This document shows positions 1 to 12,050 of a stretch of DNA of 64,000 bases, one piece after another. The notes beneath the pieces are model-generated. The model was not told the origin of the DNA. It made no database searches and worked only from the letters and a program-made list of their open reading frames with translations. Made by a program: the position numbers and the translations under genes. The DNA is from Manduca sexta. Taxonomy: Eukaryota; Arthropoda; Insecta; Lepidoptera; Sphingidae. Within the stretch, counting starts at the first letter, position 1. Each line of letters opens with the position of its first letter. The stretch is from NCBI RefSeq assembly GCF_014839805.1, contig NC_051138.1, positions 11,840,983-11,904,982 on the forward strand, written 5' to 3'.

Positions 1-540
1 CCAATCGGTTATAACTTATGGAGTACAAATTTTGCTCTGTCAGGGCGGTGATATAGGTAAGGTAAATTATAGTCACTGAGTATGGTAATGTTGGACTAAA
101 TGCTAGCAATATCGCCGGTAGTTGCTTAAGCTAGCGAATTTTTTTACCTGAACGCAAGCTGTTCTACTTCTGCAATGATTTAAACCCAAACGCATATTAC
201 GACGTCAACTGTTTCAAAAGACTAGAAAGAACAGATATCTCTTATACTCCGGTTACATTTGAATATGCTTTTGGTTCACCCATAGTTAGAGTTTAATATC
301 TTTATTGACATATACTTTTACTTTATCTACCTTATTTAAATATCTATTACCCTTCTAGATAAAAACTCAATATTTAAGAGATAATTTATCCGCGGTATTA
401 CTACTAGCCTCCCTCTTTCATGTTCCAAAATGAAAAAAAAACCTATTAAAAAATCACAACTAGACATCCATTACAAAGGAACGTCATTCAAGTCGATAAG
501 CAAAACTACGCTCGCCGCTTAGCAAAAACACAATTACAAC
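1..540. other. AT-rich sequence, nothing recognised
   Basis: No gene, RNA or repeat that I can support. Confidence 0.6.
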
Positions 541-624
541 CTGCAAATGACTATACATAGACTGTATAGCCCCGTCGCGTACTACAGTCATTGAGACCGG
601 CGCGTCAGCTGTGAGTTCGACGAC
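541..624 (-). CDS. possible small coding exon, product unknown
   Basis: On the minus strand an 84-nt phase 0-0 segment lies between an AG after CCCCGCGCC (plus 625-626) and a weak donor CAG|GTTGTA (plus 535-540). It is open and encodes VVELTADAPVSMTVV followed by RDGAIQSMYSHLQ, which has coding-like composition. I recognise no domain. The upstream side is a GC-rich tandem repeat, so it could equally be the start of an open frame from ATG at 708. The donor is poor. This may be chance in a GC-rich patch; transcript data would be needed. Confidence 0.22.
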
Positions 625-644
625 CTGGCGCGGGGTGAGACACG

Positions 645-699
645 CCCCCGCCGACCCCCCGCCGACCCCACACCGACCCCACACCGACCCCACACTCCA
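645..699 (-). repeat. GC-rich ~11-bp tandem repeat with G-quadruplex motif on the minus strand
   Basis: Units of the form ACACCGACCCC repeat here. On the minus strand this gives five runs of four to six G at 645-649, 655-660, 666-669, 677-680 and 688-691 with loops of 5-7 bases, a textbook G-quadruplex pattern. Confidence 0.85.
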
Positions 700-719
700 C
701 GCCGACATGGCCCAACCCC

Positions 720-3700
720 ACGGGATGCACCCCGCGTGTGAGGCTGTTGCATGCCTAGACTACTACGAACGTACTATTGACTCTGTTGTAGTTAAATTTG
801 GGGGTTGGGTTTTCTTGTTTATGGAAATTGAAATCTTATTTTTATTTGGTGTTATAATAACGCGATTCTGAATAATAAACAGGATTTGCTGAAACATTTG
901 TTAAGATATATAAGGCTTTTTTTTTTTCAATTTAGAAACGAACAACACATTAAGCCAGCTGGTGGATTGAAGCCTAAAACCTTTACAGTAGTACTCGGTC
1001 TACGCCCAGTAACCATGGAGCATTATGTTATGCAGAACTGATATTATTATTATTATTATAGAGGACAAAATCTTTCATACCTAGTGAATAAATCTGCTCA
1101 ATAAATTTAAATATCATTAACTTATATATATCAAATAATTATCTCAAAATTGTCTGCCGAAAAGGTAGCGGCTCTAAAATTGAACAATCTCCCAATGAAA
1201 AGCTGAAACGAGCGTATCTGTGCGATGTGTTGTGGCGATTTCAATTACACGCTCGCGCCGCGCTTTAGTATAACGCCTTTCTGTCCTGTCCGTCGACCTG
1301 ATATGGACCTAGGGTTGCACGTACGTTTTGAAAATATACTGAAATATATCATCCAAAACCCAGGTCACCCTTACCAAAATACTAACAGGATGTCCCTTTT
1401 CTTTAAAATGTGTAATGCTGAAATACAAAATATTGTTTGGTATTCCACTGCGCTCGCCATCCTGAGACGTGTGATGTTAAGGCTCATTATGTCCAGTAGT
1501 TACACAAGATAGTTAAAAACTTCCATCTTTATAAACACGCATGGACAAAATAGCATGTTAAAATGAAAAGAATGAAGTGTTCACTCGTGGGTTATTGCGT
1601 TTTTGGTCGGCGGCTTTTATGAAGCTATTAATTGTTTCGAAGGGCTGCCAGTCCGAGTGCCAATTGCCTGTATTAAAAATGTAGTTTTAACTATATCGGT
1701 ATAATTTAACTGCACAGTATTGTGTAATAAATTAGGACGATAAACTATAGAAAATTATTACTATCAAAAATAGAACGCTGTTTAAGTGTGTATTTAATTA
1801 ACTTTAAAATTACTTAAAAATGGTAAACAACAGAAATTATAACATAAAAGACATAGTAAAGAAGGTTTAAAAGTACGTTTCAAACAAAAATCTTCCTTAT
1901 AAGTTCTGCTATAGGTCTTCTTTCCAAAATCCACCTCATTGCAATCGATAGTCACTGACAGTCTACGCTGGTCGTAGCCCCGTAGCACTCGACGTAAAAC
2001 TACGTGACGTAGCTCGTAACGCTACGGCGTAGTAGCGTCGAGTGGCGCATCGTGGCTCTACATAAGCACTGGTGTAAAATGGCTATATGTCATGTTGTAT
2101 GAATTAAAATTTGCAATGAAATCATTGAAATTTGAAAAATAACGTTTATTGAATACGTGGTATATGTTGTGTTAATAATTAATAATATCCATCAAATACG
2201 TACTTGTTCAATAATATTTATTTATAACAGTCAGGTATACTGACCACTATTGACTATACCATTGAGTACTTTTCTGTGCTTAATTAATAATAAATAATAC
2301 TACTATTAAAAGATTTCAGACTGTTATCATATCTAACTTTTCTTACTAATAACCGGATATTTTATGTGTTGTTAATGGAATCCGAGAGACCAACTCCTCG
2401 TTTTGGTTATTTGATAATGCTACTAAAAGTTTTTCCCATGATAACTGACTCTACTTCCTCCTAAAATATATCAAATCTAAGATTTATTTAAGATGTATGT
2501 GTATTTAATGAGGTATTTGTAATAAGTTAAATCTATTTGAAAGAAAATGGCACACATACTTGCTTAACATATAGAACTATATATATCTTTTTTAAGGACT
2601 TACATTCCATAAATAAGGCACACTTTCAAAACCTTGAAAAACCGGTAATTTATTATTAATATTGTAATTAAATACTAAAATAGCGAGCACAACATCCGCA
2701 TAGAGACTTGAGACGGATGCGACGTCGACGGTGCATCGACCCCGCGCCGTCTCGGCTAACTCATCTAAGTCTCCGCGTTAAGGTTTAAGCGCACGATGCA
2801 CTTCTGTCACAATAATACTTGCCTATACTTAGCGTGGGTATTTAATTGCTTATTATTTTTTTTTTTTTTTTTGTAATATATAACCTGCGGTTCCGATTAA
2901 ATTATAAATTAATTGAAACTGCCAATACAAAAAATACAAAAAGTGCCTAGAACATAGTATAAACCTATTCCTGTCGGCTTCTGTTTATGTAGAATTATGA
3001 AGTCTAATTATCATTTGAACGATTTGCAGACTTCATTTATACATATTAGTACCTAAATCCTGTGTCGGATTCCCTTTCGTAAAACTTCACCTTTCGCTAC
3101 TACAGCTCACAGTTTGATGAAAATTTTTTCGCAAATAAATCGCTGTCTATTAAAATGTTCTGTGTTATATTTTTTGCACAAATTGCATAATATATCCCAT
3201 AATTCTACGTCACCTTCAGTAATTTCGAAATATAAGTGGTTTCAACCATGAATTTATTGCCTTTTAAAAATTTTGCCAATGTGAAAATTTTAAATAACTT
3301 CTAACATAACAAAAAATTAACATAGGACCTTGTAAAAGTGAGGCAACGAAATGTATCTTGATTGCAAGTTCGCAGCAGTGTGCACACACCCTAACTCGCT
3401 CTGTACGTACATTGAGACGTGAATTTTACAGTCTACAGTGCTATTACGATCGATGGGCCCAGACGAGTCTTTGTGACGCGGCGGCGCCGATTCAACAATT
3501 TAATCTTTGCAGTTTTATTTACGGCTATGGTTTTTGTTTTGGCTGTGACATGTTGAGGTTGGTTATGTGTTATGTTTAAATTAGAGTTTGACTGGCCGGT
3601 ATTATGTTCGTTATATTGGCTAAAAGTATTGTACGTGTGGAATTCACCGCTCTATACAATTTTAATTTTATTTTTTTATCGTGTGGGAATATTGGTCAGT

Positions 3701-3970
3701 ATACATTCGTGTTCATTATAACATTAGATTCATAAAAATTCGTTGTGTACGTTAATTATTCTTAAATAATATTGACATTTCGTTATGGTTAAGTATTTTA
3801 CATAGGTTTATGCCATTTATACTCACGGGTATATACGTGCGTTGTTGTAGGTACACCTATTAACAACGCCACAATGCTGTAGTCGCCATATCAGGCCAAT
3901 TTACAAATTTTGAATCGTAACCCATAAAGTTAACTGGATCAATGAAAAGAAACTCGAAACCAATGATGCG
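720..3970. other. AT-rich non-coding stretch
   Basis: Apart from repeat B at 1432-1512 I see an ATT microsatellite at about 1042-1063, a CpG-containing patch at 1975-2060 with repeated CTACG/CGTAG words, a GC-rich patch at 2690-2800 and a long T-run near 2858. The open frame 3358-3579 shows no domain. Confidence 0.55.
1432..1512 (-). repeat. dispersed repeat B, reversed fragment
   Basis: Contains the reverse of ACTGGACATAATAAG and CTCAGGATGGCGAGCGC, shared with copies at 4555-4750, 31196-31470 and 49210-49485. It is probably the 3' region of a LINE or SINE family. The open frame at 1225-1512 runs into it and is not a gene. Confidence 0.75.
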
Positions 3971-3972
3971 TC

Positions 3973-4262
3973 AACCATCGATATATATGTACTACGTACT
4001 AGATCTGGCGTTTCGTACACTCATTTTGTTCGACTCAAGTGTACTGCAATCCGTACACCTGACTTAAGTACGATTGCAACATTGACAGCGTGTGGTTATA
4101 TACGGAGTGACGCTCATAATATAACAACACGAGTCTAAGTGCAAACGTGGGTGTGAATAAAAAATACTAGTCAAATAAGTAAAATAATTGATTGTTCAAG
4201 TGAATAAATAGGTTATAACAGTTTTGGTTGCAATTTTAGTTCAGATATTTTATTATTTATTT
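3973..4262 (+). repeat. dispersed repeat C (~290 bp), copy 1
   Basis: Shares about 85 percent identity, judged by eye, with the reverse complement of 18243-18513. Shared blocks include CTGCAATCCGTACACCTGACTT, CATAATATAACAAC and TAGTCAAATAAGTAAAAT. It has no coding capacity. It may be a solo LTR or a non-autonomous element; I could not see clear ends. Confidence 0.7.
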
Positions 4263-4554
4263 AGAACAAATAGTTTATATAGACGTTCGTGTCTCTAGGA
4301 TATACGTCAACGGCGTCAACTAATTCCTTTTTAATGACACAAAATTTTCTGTGAGTAAATTGTACATCAACGGTAGAAAGGAAATCATATCTAAGCGATA
4401 ATCAGTTGACCTTCACTAAAGCTCTAAACATATCACAGAGCTGTCAGTCGTAGACGGTACAAAATAACATGCTTAACGCCCTGACAATGTACGATCCACC
4501 CCCACCAGGCTTCGCAAACGTGTGGAGGGACATTATAATAATAAAAAAAAAAAA

Positions 4555-4750
4555 CATATAAAATCCAATCGTACTGGACATTAAAAGACTTAACATCTTG
4601 TGTCTCAGGATGGCGAACGCAGTGGAATACCAACCAATACTTTGTAATTCCACGTGTTGAATGGTGTTTCTGCTGTTTATGTGCGGTCGTATCGCTTACC
4701 ATCAGGCTAACGGCAAGCTCGTCTCGTCATTCAAAGCAATAAAAAAAGCT
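4555..4750 (+). repeat. dispersed repeat B with A-rich tail
   Basis: Runs from TACTGGACATTAAAAGAC through TCAGGATGGCGAACGC and CGGTCGTATCGCTTACCATC to a CAATAAAAAAA tail, so its 3' end is on the right. Overlapping open frames on the minus strand (4433-4702) are not genes. Confidence 0.8.
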
Positions 4751-4799
4751 CCCTAGTCACTAGTCAAAAATAAAGCAGACCGTTTCTTATTAAAGCGGG

Positions 4800-4985
4800 T
4801 AGAAGACGTACAGCAATAGTGTCTAATTCGGCGGTGCATCGGAACCTTTCCGCCGCCCTAAGTGACAATCTAGCGATGTAAACACGCGGCCAGACGTCTA
4901 GACGCGCCGTGTGAACCCGCGCCACGCGCCAGACTGCGCCCATTGTGCCGCGCGCCCCGCCGTCCGTCTTACCGCGCCTTGTTTA
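4800..4985. other. CpG-rich patch without recognised gene
   Basis: A GC- and CpG-rich stretch in an AT-rich setting, including GACGTCTAGACGC and GCGCGCCCCGCCGTCC. There is no convincing open frame. It may be regulatory DNA or an old GC-rich element; I cannot decide. Confidence 0.35.
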
Positions 4986-5439
4986 AATATATTTTATTAC
5001 CTGCACATCTGTACAGATGCACGACTGTACTCAGACGCTGAATCTGGCTGAAAAGGTTAAAGTTTTTTATTTAAATGAAATGCACTTGCTCGAGCTCTGT
5101 TTTGGGTTTTATCACTTTTCAATAAGATAATTGGATTTTTTTGAAATATATTATGTGTGTCGCAAACAATGATAAAAAAGTGATTTAATTTGTTTTCATG
5201 AAAATTAATAGTAAACAATAATCATCCAAAACAATCCAATGGTTCCATATTATTATCTTTATGATTCAATACGATATCTCTGCGTCATGTGCAATTGTGC
5301 ATATTCCGATGATTTCATTGAGTCATTTCTGATTAATATATCTATTGCACCTGAAAAGCACAATTGGAATGCTGTATTACTCCTATTATTATCATGAACA
5401 GCCAATGCCTACCCGAGATTCCATCAGCATCAATCTCAA

Positions 5440-5575
5440 TATAGCTTTACCAGGTCATCAGATAATGTAGTGGAGGGCCGTCCCGATATCTTCCGGTGCG
5501 CGGTCGATACTCCAGAACCTTTCTGCCCCATTGGCCGTCCGTGTTGAGTGCGACGCGCCCCGCCTACTGTCACTT
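5440..5575 (-). pseudogene. RTE-type LINE reverse transcriptase, C-terminal fragment
   Basis: The minus strand reads GRVALNTDGQWGRKVLEYR then PRTGRYRDGPP. This corresponds to the C-terminal part of RTE-clade LINE proteins, which typically have a WGKKVLEWRPRTG-like motif followed by a TRW-DDL block. The TRWSDDLVK-like part follows in another frame after a frameshift, then a stop. It is a dead LINE 3' fragment. Confidence 0.75.
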
Positions 5576-6487
5576 GCTAATGGGATCATGAATTGTACAG
5601 GTTCCATCATTTGCAATTAGATCGCCAGCTAGAGGTGTTTTAATTGCTTGGAAGTATGATTTAAGCTAAAAATAAGAATGGATTTGTGCAGTTTTATGTA
5701 TTATTTTGTTACAAAGTTGTATATATCTAATACAGGTGATTCATGTAATTAATAATCATCGTAAGGTCAGTGGGCCGATATCACCGCACGGCGTATAGAT
5801 TACGCACATAAACGCATTCAACTCGATAATGTCCTGGGTTCAATATCCAAAATGTAAAGTTATAATTGGTCTGAGTTGAAAAATCCCATATGAGTCCAAC
5901 TGCATTGGAATTCGTGGTTCATATGGAGATAACCTCGTCCCCTGTAACATCACGTTGCGCTCGTCGCCTAGAAAACTATGATTTACTGGACCTGCATCTG
6001 TCATATTTTAAAAGTATTTTTTCACATTAAACCTCTTAACACCTGAATTTAAAGAATTTCTCACCACTCCAGACAATCAACGCTGTCCTATCCCACATTA
6101 TAAATAAAAAAACGAAACGGACCGCTAAGTCTAAAATCCGTTGTTTGTTGAGGGTCTTATGATATTTGCACAGGAGGTCAGAGGTATTTTTTAAACGATT
6201 CAGGAAGTGATCGATGGGCTCCCTCCCCCATTTGCCCCATCCTCCCACTCCTCCCGATGCAGTTCGATGACCCGATGCTGCAGACAGACCGGGTCTACTG
6301 CTGTTTGTCCGGGTTTAGGGTGTACCAAAATTGCGAAGTTTACTTAAAATGTACATTCATTACACGCTGTTTGTAGTAAAGTGACATGGTTGGATTGGGG
6401 ATGTGTGATTAGATACTTTCTGTATCAGTCGTTTTCGTTATGCAATCTGGATTCTGTTCTATATTTTACGAGGTGTTCGCGGCTTTG

Positions 6488-6770
6488 CAATCTTGAAAAA
6501 CGTTTACCCCTGCAAATTCCCTAAAATACTGCGGTTATTTACAGTACCAACTACCAACACTAGCGCCATCAATTTAAAAATTCCAATATTTCCCATGGGA
6601 GCAAACTGCCAGGGTAAACAATACCATATGTGTTTATCCCCAGAGCAGTGTCTATCCGTGTGCCAAGTTTCATCCGAATCCGTTCAGCTGTTTCCGCGTT
6701 TAGTTTTAACAAACATACAAATATTTTCATAGACTTTCACATTTATAATATTAGTATGAGTAAGAAGCAA
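6488..6770 (+). mobile_element. degenerate lepidopteran element end
   Basis: Contains CCAAGTTTCATCCGAATCC, GTTCAGCTGTTT, AACAAACATAC and the terminal TTTATAATATTAGTA, a combination seen at the ends of very abundant non-autonomous elements in lepidopteran genomes. The open frame 6493-6732 lies inside it and is not a gene. Confidence 0.6.
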
Positions 6771-7384
6771 TACAGAAAAAAAATTAGGCTGGCCTTTTTT
6801 ACGACATAAATAGATTAGAAAAATTCTTTTAGAATTTATCTAGAAGAATGTTACAAATACCTAGTGATATCCTTCCATTTTGTCCTTGAAAACAAAAACA
6901 GAACAGACATTGAGAAGCTGACGTCACTGAGAAATCCCCGTATAATAAATACATTTTATTTCACACATAATAAACAAAATCATACAATTATTTTCTATGG
7001 CAAATATTTTTTTCAATTCAATAAGTCGTACTCTAGTTGATTTAGTACAAAATCATTGCCTCCTACTCGCCATCAGTGAGGACACAATATCTCGCCACAG
7101 GTCACATTTACAGCGATTTTCAATAAAAGTTCGGTGCCGAAGTCGATTAGTGCACCCTCGCTACTTTCTGTGTCCTCTGATCGCGTATATTTACGTTCAA
7201 TATACAATTCCGTCGGTTCCCAAAAACACAAAAACTACAATTATTGAGTTGGGCTAATAGTGATATGTAACTGATTTTACTTTTGTCATCTGCTAATCGT
7301 ATATTTAGGGTAAATGGTAAGAGGTTAGGTATTTTTTTTTTGTTTTGATTTCGACTTTGATGAGAAGGTCTGACGCCACTCATC

Positions 7385-7635
7385 TTTTATATTTAAATGA
7401 ACGCGTAGGCGCAACTAGCGCATTCGTTCTCGCTCGACTTTTGTCCAATAACGTTGTACGGAGCGGCCATATCTTTATACAGAGCAGATATTGAAATTTT
7501 TGCATCTAAGGTGTGTTTGAGGGAATCGACATAAATCGCATATATTTCAGAGTGTCTGTCTTGGACTCGAATACATAACCTCATAGTGCAAGTCCTGGTG
7601 TGTTGCCACTACAACAATGAGGCCATCCGATGACA
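7385..7635 (-). mobile_element. probable tRNA-derived SINE, reversed, diverged
   Basis: The reverse strand has a B-box-like GTATTCGAGTCC and, upstream of it, a tRNA-like 5' part beginning GGCCTCATTGTTGTAGTGG. It is more diverged than SINE families A and B in the window. The 7393-7584 open frame is inside it. Confidence 0.4.
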
Positions 7636-8564
7636 CGTGGCAATTACAAACTAATCTACGCTAATCACGTACAGCGTGTATATATACAAGTATAATATAT
7701 ACAAGAATTAATATGTACGTAATAAGTCGTAGCGTGCAAGTTCAAGCCATTTAAGTTAATTAAAGAAAATAAAATACCGACGGATACCATGCTCTTTCAA
7801 GGATTAACTGGATAATATCTAGATTTAACCTTTCGCCAAACTCCATCTTTCTTACCAAAACGTTACCTTAGACTAACTGATTGGTATAATTTTTTTTTAT
7901 TAATTCTTATTCTAAAGTGAATTTGTCGAGTTCGAATTTTAAATCCTTATTGATTCCATAACCGACGTTCATAAAATATGTTTTTTTCTTTTCACAAACA
8001 CCCGCTCTGCACGTTGAAAGTAAAAGCACCCAAAAAAAGTATCCAAACGTATTTTTTTCCTGAATCATTATTTCCAAGAAGATTCGTAATTAATCTACGA
8101 TTGTAACGGTACGGATTCTGTGCGTGCGTCACTAACGTCCATCAATCTGCGTCACGCAGTCATTGTTTACATAATGTATTTATAGGAAATGGCAATAGAC
8201 ACGTATGTTTTTATAATTCCATAGAAAATGTACCAGAATGTTCTTATGGATTTTGTACTAAAACTATTTTACGGATTCTCCGCGTGACCGGGAAGGCTGC
8301 AGTCTTCGAAACGTTCGACAAAAAATAATAATATAAATAACCTCGATATAATCCGTTAAATAGTTTTATTTCAATGTCTAACATTTGCTTAAACATAAGA
8401 AATCATTATGTTCCTCTGGATTTAGTTGTCTTTACTTTTTTTTCTCTATCAATGTTACTTTCTGTTGCTTGATCATTTTGTAAACACTGAAAAAACATAT
8501 ACAATCCGTAAAAGATATGATAATTAACAACATCAAGAAAATTTGAAATTTATTGGATTTTTTT

Positions 8565-8703
8565 ATATATCGTTTAAATACTGTTAATGTGTTTTTTTTT
8601 ATATATCCTTTAAATACTATTTATGTATTTTTTTTATATATCGTTTAAATACTGTTAATGTATTTTTTTTATATATCGTTTAAATACCATTAATGTTTTT
8701 TTT
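8565..8703. repeat. 36-bp tandem repeat, 4 copies
   Basis: Units start at 8565, 8601, 8636 and 8671 and have the form ATATATCGTTTAAATAC followed by TGTTAATGT and a T-run. Units differ by a few substitutions and T-run length. No function is evident. Confidence 0.9.
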
Positions 8704-8863
8704 ATAATTAACAACAAGTATTGTACTGCGAAAACAGATTATGTAAAAAATCTTAATAGATGATTAAAAAAAAATGCGAAAGCATTCCGCCTTCATTGCC
8801 GAAAACTCATCCAAATTCTACTGTTATTGCTATTTTAATAACACGTCAGTAAAATGATACTAA

Positions 8864-8983
<120 letters not shown>

Positions 8984-9034
8984 TAATAATATTTTAAAAT
9001 ATAATATTATATTTTTATGTGTTGCTATTATTAT

Positions 9035-9301
9035 GGGACTGCCTTGATGGCATAGTTGTACTGCGTGTGGTACGATAGCGCTCCGAGGTCCTGGGTTCAA
9101 AACCCGGGTCGGGCAAAGTGATATTTGGGTTTTTCTGCTCAGTATCAGCCCGAATTCTGGAAGTTGTGCCCGATAGCGATAGGCTCTCCCCCTGTCACAT
9201 GGGACGGAACACATTTCGCGAAAAGTGGATGCCCTGGTTGCGCCTCTGCATACCCCTTCGGGGATTAATGCGTGATGTTGTGTGTTCTCTTATTATTATT
9301 A
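9035..9301 (+). mobile_element. tRNA-derived SINE, family B, near full length
   Basis: The 5' part is tRNA-like, with A box TGGCATAGTTG and B box GGTTCAAAACC, preceded by a tRNA-like start GGGACTGCCTTGATGG. The body contains CACATGGGACGGAACACAT and CGCCTCTGCATACCCCTTC, and the end is a TTATTATTA tail. Related pieces occur at 33720-33845, 40380-40575 and 50095-50205. It would be transcribed by RNA polymerase III if active. Overlapping open frames on both strands are not genes. Confidence 0.85.
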
Positions 9302-10364
9302 ATGCAAAAGTTTGTGAATATGTTTAGATATTTATACGTTTTAAATGAAAAAATTACCACACAGTTCTGATTCACATAATTATAATTAATTACTTTGTGT
9401 ATTTGATTTTTTTCATTTATTGACTTTCGCAAGCAAATTTTACTAAAGCACTGATTCCCAAAGTAGTCCATGGGAGATTTGACGGGGGTCTATGTTAGCG
9501 TGATCAAAAAATGGGGGCCACGAATATCTAACTGGTTTGATAATAAAGTACTAAAATGTTGGCTTGACTTCACCTATCAATGTAGGCAGATAATATTGAT
9601 AGAGGTCACATGGGTCGTAAGAGGCACGGTGACCTCAATACATAACCCCCGCGATGGCTGGGCGATAGTTATATCGCACTCTCTTTTTGAAGGAAGTCGG
9701 AAGTAGAAAATTTTTGACAGGGATCAATGAGTAAAAACAATTAGGAACCTCTGATCTAAACAATCACGAGATGACTTCTGCAAATTTTGAAGTTGCACGA
9801 CTTCTTGCTTCTTGGAAGTTCTTGCCTAATATGTTCATACGATAACTTGCTAGGCTAAATTGAGCATTTCACGCAAGCGGAACTGAGACCAATGTCTTGT
9901 ATAACGTCCACTGTCCATGTCCAATGTAATAGACAATGTATAATTTGTTCGATGCTCACATTTTTTTGCTCTACAACTACACGTCCGATCGCGAAGCAAC
10001 TTTCACCGTGTTGTACCGAATCGCGTATATCATTCCACGTTGCGTTAACGAGCGACTCTGATTAAACTGATTAAACAGAGCGTGAATGCATTTTTGTTGT
10101 GTTCTATTTGTTTTTATTTAATTACATCGATGAGACTTGGTTGATGTATTGCAATGTTGTGGAAAATGTGGGTGTTTCATGATTGGAAAGGACAGAGTTA
10201 GATGGTGTAAACCTGTCTGGAATCTGGATATTTTGGGAGTAATCTGGTAAATCACATATTAATGTGTTTACTTTGATTGCAAAACCGAATATCCAAAAGC
10301 ATTTAATAGATGCAATAATACTTTGTTTTAAAATATCAAAACTTTTTTTTTTCTTTTTTTTTTG

Positions 10365-10600
10365 AATGGGCACGAAAAAGTGACTGACTGCACCTGGTGG
10401 TAAGTGGACCGGGTTCCAATAGAATGTCGCCTGACGAGATATGCTTACCCGTAACACAATACACAACCATGCCGGACTGTTGGAGCCAAATACACAGGCT
10501 GAACCCGGAACGCGACACACTTACTTGAGCCACCATGACGGCTTATGACGTTTTAACACCTCGTGTACAGAGGTCGCCATCCGGGCGGTTATAAAATATA
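10365..10600 (-). mobile_element. interspersed repeat with CACCTGGTGGTAAGTGG motif
   Basis: Contains TGCACCTGGTGGTAAGTGG, TGACGAGATATGCTTACC, TTGGAGCCAAATACACA and GGTCGCCATCCGGGC, a block typical of an abundant lepidopteran interspersed repeat of unclear class. A short related piece is at 23600-23650 (CACCTGGTGGTAAAAACC) and another at 45115-45135. The open frames 10122-10536 overlap it and are not genes. Confidence 0.5.
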
Positions 10601-10647
10601 TCCTACTAGCAGCAAACATTACAGCCGCTCAGTTTTATGACAATATA

Positions 10648-10685
10648 AAATATAAACGTTTACGTAATGGTAAACGTTTATATTT
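10648..10685. repeat. perfect 16-bp inverted repeat with 6-base loop
   Basis: Arms AAATATAAACGTTTAC at 10648-10663 and GTAAACGTTTATATTT at 10670-10685 are exact reverse complements around GTAATG. It could form a stable hairpin. It may be a footprint or end of a small element. Confidence 0.9.
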
Positions 10686-11829
10686 CACTTAACTAACCAT
10701 GCAAACATGGTACAAACCGCGACCTGCCTCAACGAATCGCTCCTGGGTCCGCCGTCTAGACGAACGTCGCGAGCCCTCGCCGTCTGAAACGCGCCCCGCC
10801 GCACTTTCTATCATTTATTTATATTATTGTAGGATGCCGTCTCTCCAAGTAACAAACGTGACGTATGTGTCGGGGATTGGTAATTGGGGAATAAAAATTA
10901 TAGATAGCTTATAAATATACTTACTGAGAGTAGATATAAGATTCATTATGTTTTGAAATCAATTTTTAACATTACTTAGTGCTTAAAAATATGTAAGATG
11001 TATATGATCTCTAACATTCATTGAACTCTTGATTTGAACTGCTTGGGTTTCGTCTTGTCCATTCTTCTATAAGATTTGCAGACTAAATAGTACAAAAATA
11101 ACATTCCTATTAAGATGACAAGGACTACAATCGATCATAGGACAAATCCGACACCTAATTACGGTTTAAAATTCGATGCGACGGACGGGTTTGTCCGGCG
11201 CGTTTTGGGAAGGGTGTCCGCGCGGTCATTGTGTCCCTGTGTACAGCGCCGACTGCACCCTCCGCTTACCCATCCGCGCTTGTTTGTGTTACTGATTTGT
11301 AACTCGCGTGCATTTTCCACGTGTTTGTATTGTGATCTATGACTTAGTGTCGTACGAGTCCGTGGAAATGTGACTGGGTTCGATTCTTACCTATACACTA
11401 TTTTACAGTTAATCATTAATGCGTCAAAGTAATAAAACAGACATATTAAGAATACATAGAAGCTACGTGGAAATGTCGGCGATTATTTTATGGTAAGGTG
11501 GTAAGTAAAAGATAATTATCTCTCTGACTTTATTTAAAAAATATATAGATGATTATAGTCTAATATGAAAAGAACTCAAAGCTCGACATTTACGGCGTAT
11601 TTCACAAATTCTGAATAACTGCACGTCTCATATGTATAAGCCAAATACAAAAGTCAGATTCATCTATACTGTACTCCCAAATAAATGGTAACAAAAGAGT
11701 ACTATCCAAATTAGCTGTTTAATATGGCAACTGTCAAATAAAATTCACTTGAAACATGTGAAACAGACCCTTATTAATTCTATGACAACCGTCGTTGAAA
11801 TTTAAATAACTCATCCACACTCGACGCGG

Positions 11830-12050
11830 TCCCAATTAATAAACGTTAAAACAATAATCGGGCAGACGCGTGGGGTCCCATCAAAATTTCTCGCTTCTAC
11901 CGGCGGTCGTCTCCGACCCCTGGGGGTGGCGAGGGGGAAGTCTAGACAGCAGACCGATCTATACGGCAGAGCATCGATCGCGGACCGGGAGGGCGTCGGG
12001 GGGCGGCAGGGTCGTCGGCCGCCGCGCCGGGGACACAACAAACCCCTGTT
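11830..12050. other. GC-rich island with G-quadruplex motif
   Basis: A sharp GC-rich block in AT-rich DNA with GGGAGGGCGTC, a six-G run at 11998-12003 and GGG at 12009-12011, giving four G tracts on the plus strand. Open frames on both strands (11811-12052) follow from the composition and show no domain I recognise. Possible explanations are a promoter or 5' UTR exon of the KAT7-type gene, or an old element. Confidence 0.4.

Noticed and set aside
8565..8703. CRISPR-like repeats
   Set aside because: Units are contiguous with no unique spacers, and the host is an insect.
9035..9120. Apparent tRNA gene with A and B boxes
   Set aside because: It does not fold as a proper tRNA by eye and continues into a SINE body with related pieces elsewhere in the window.
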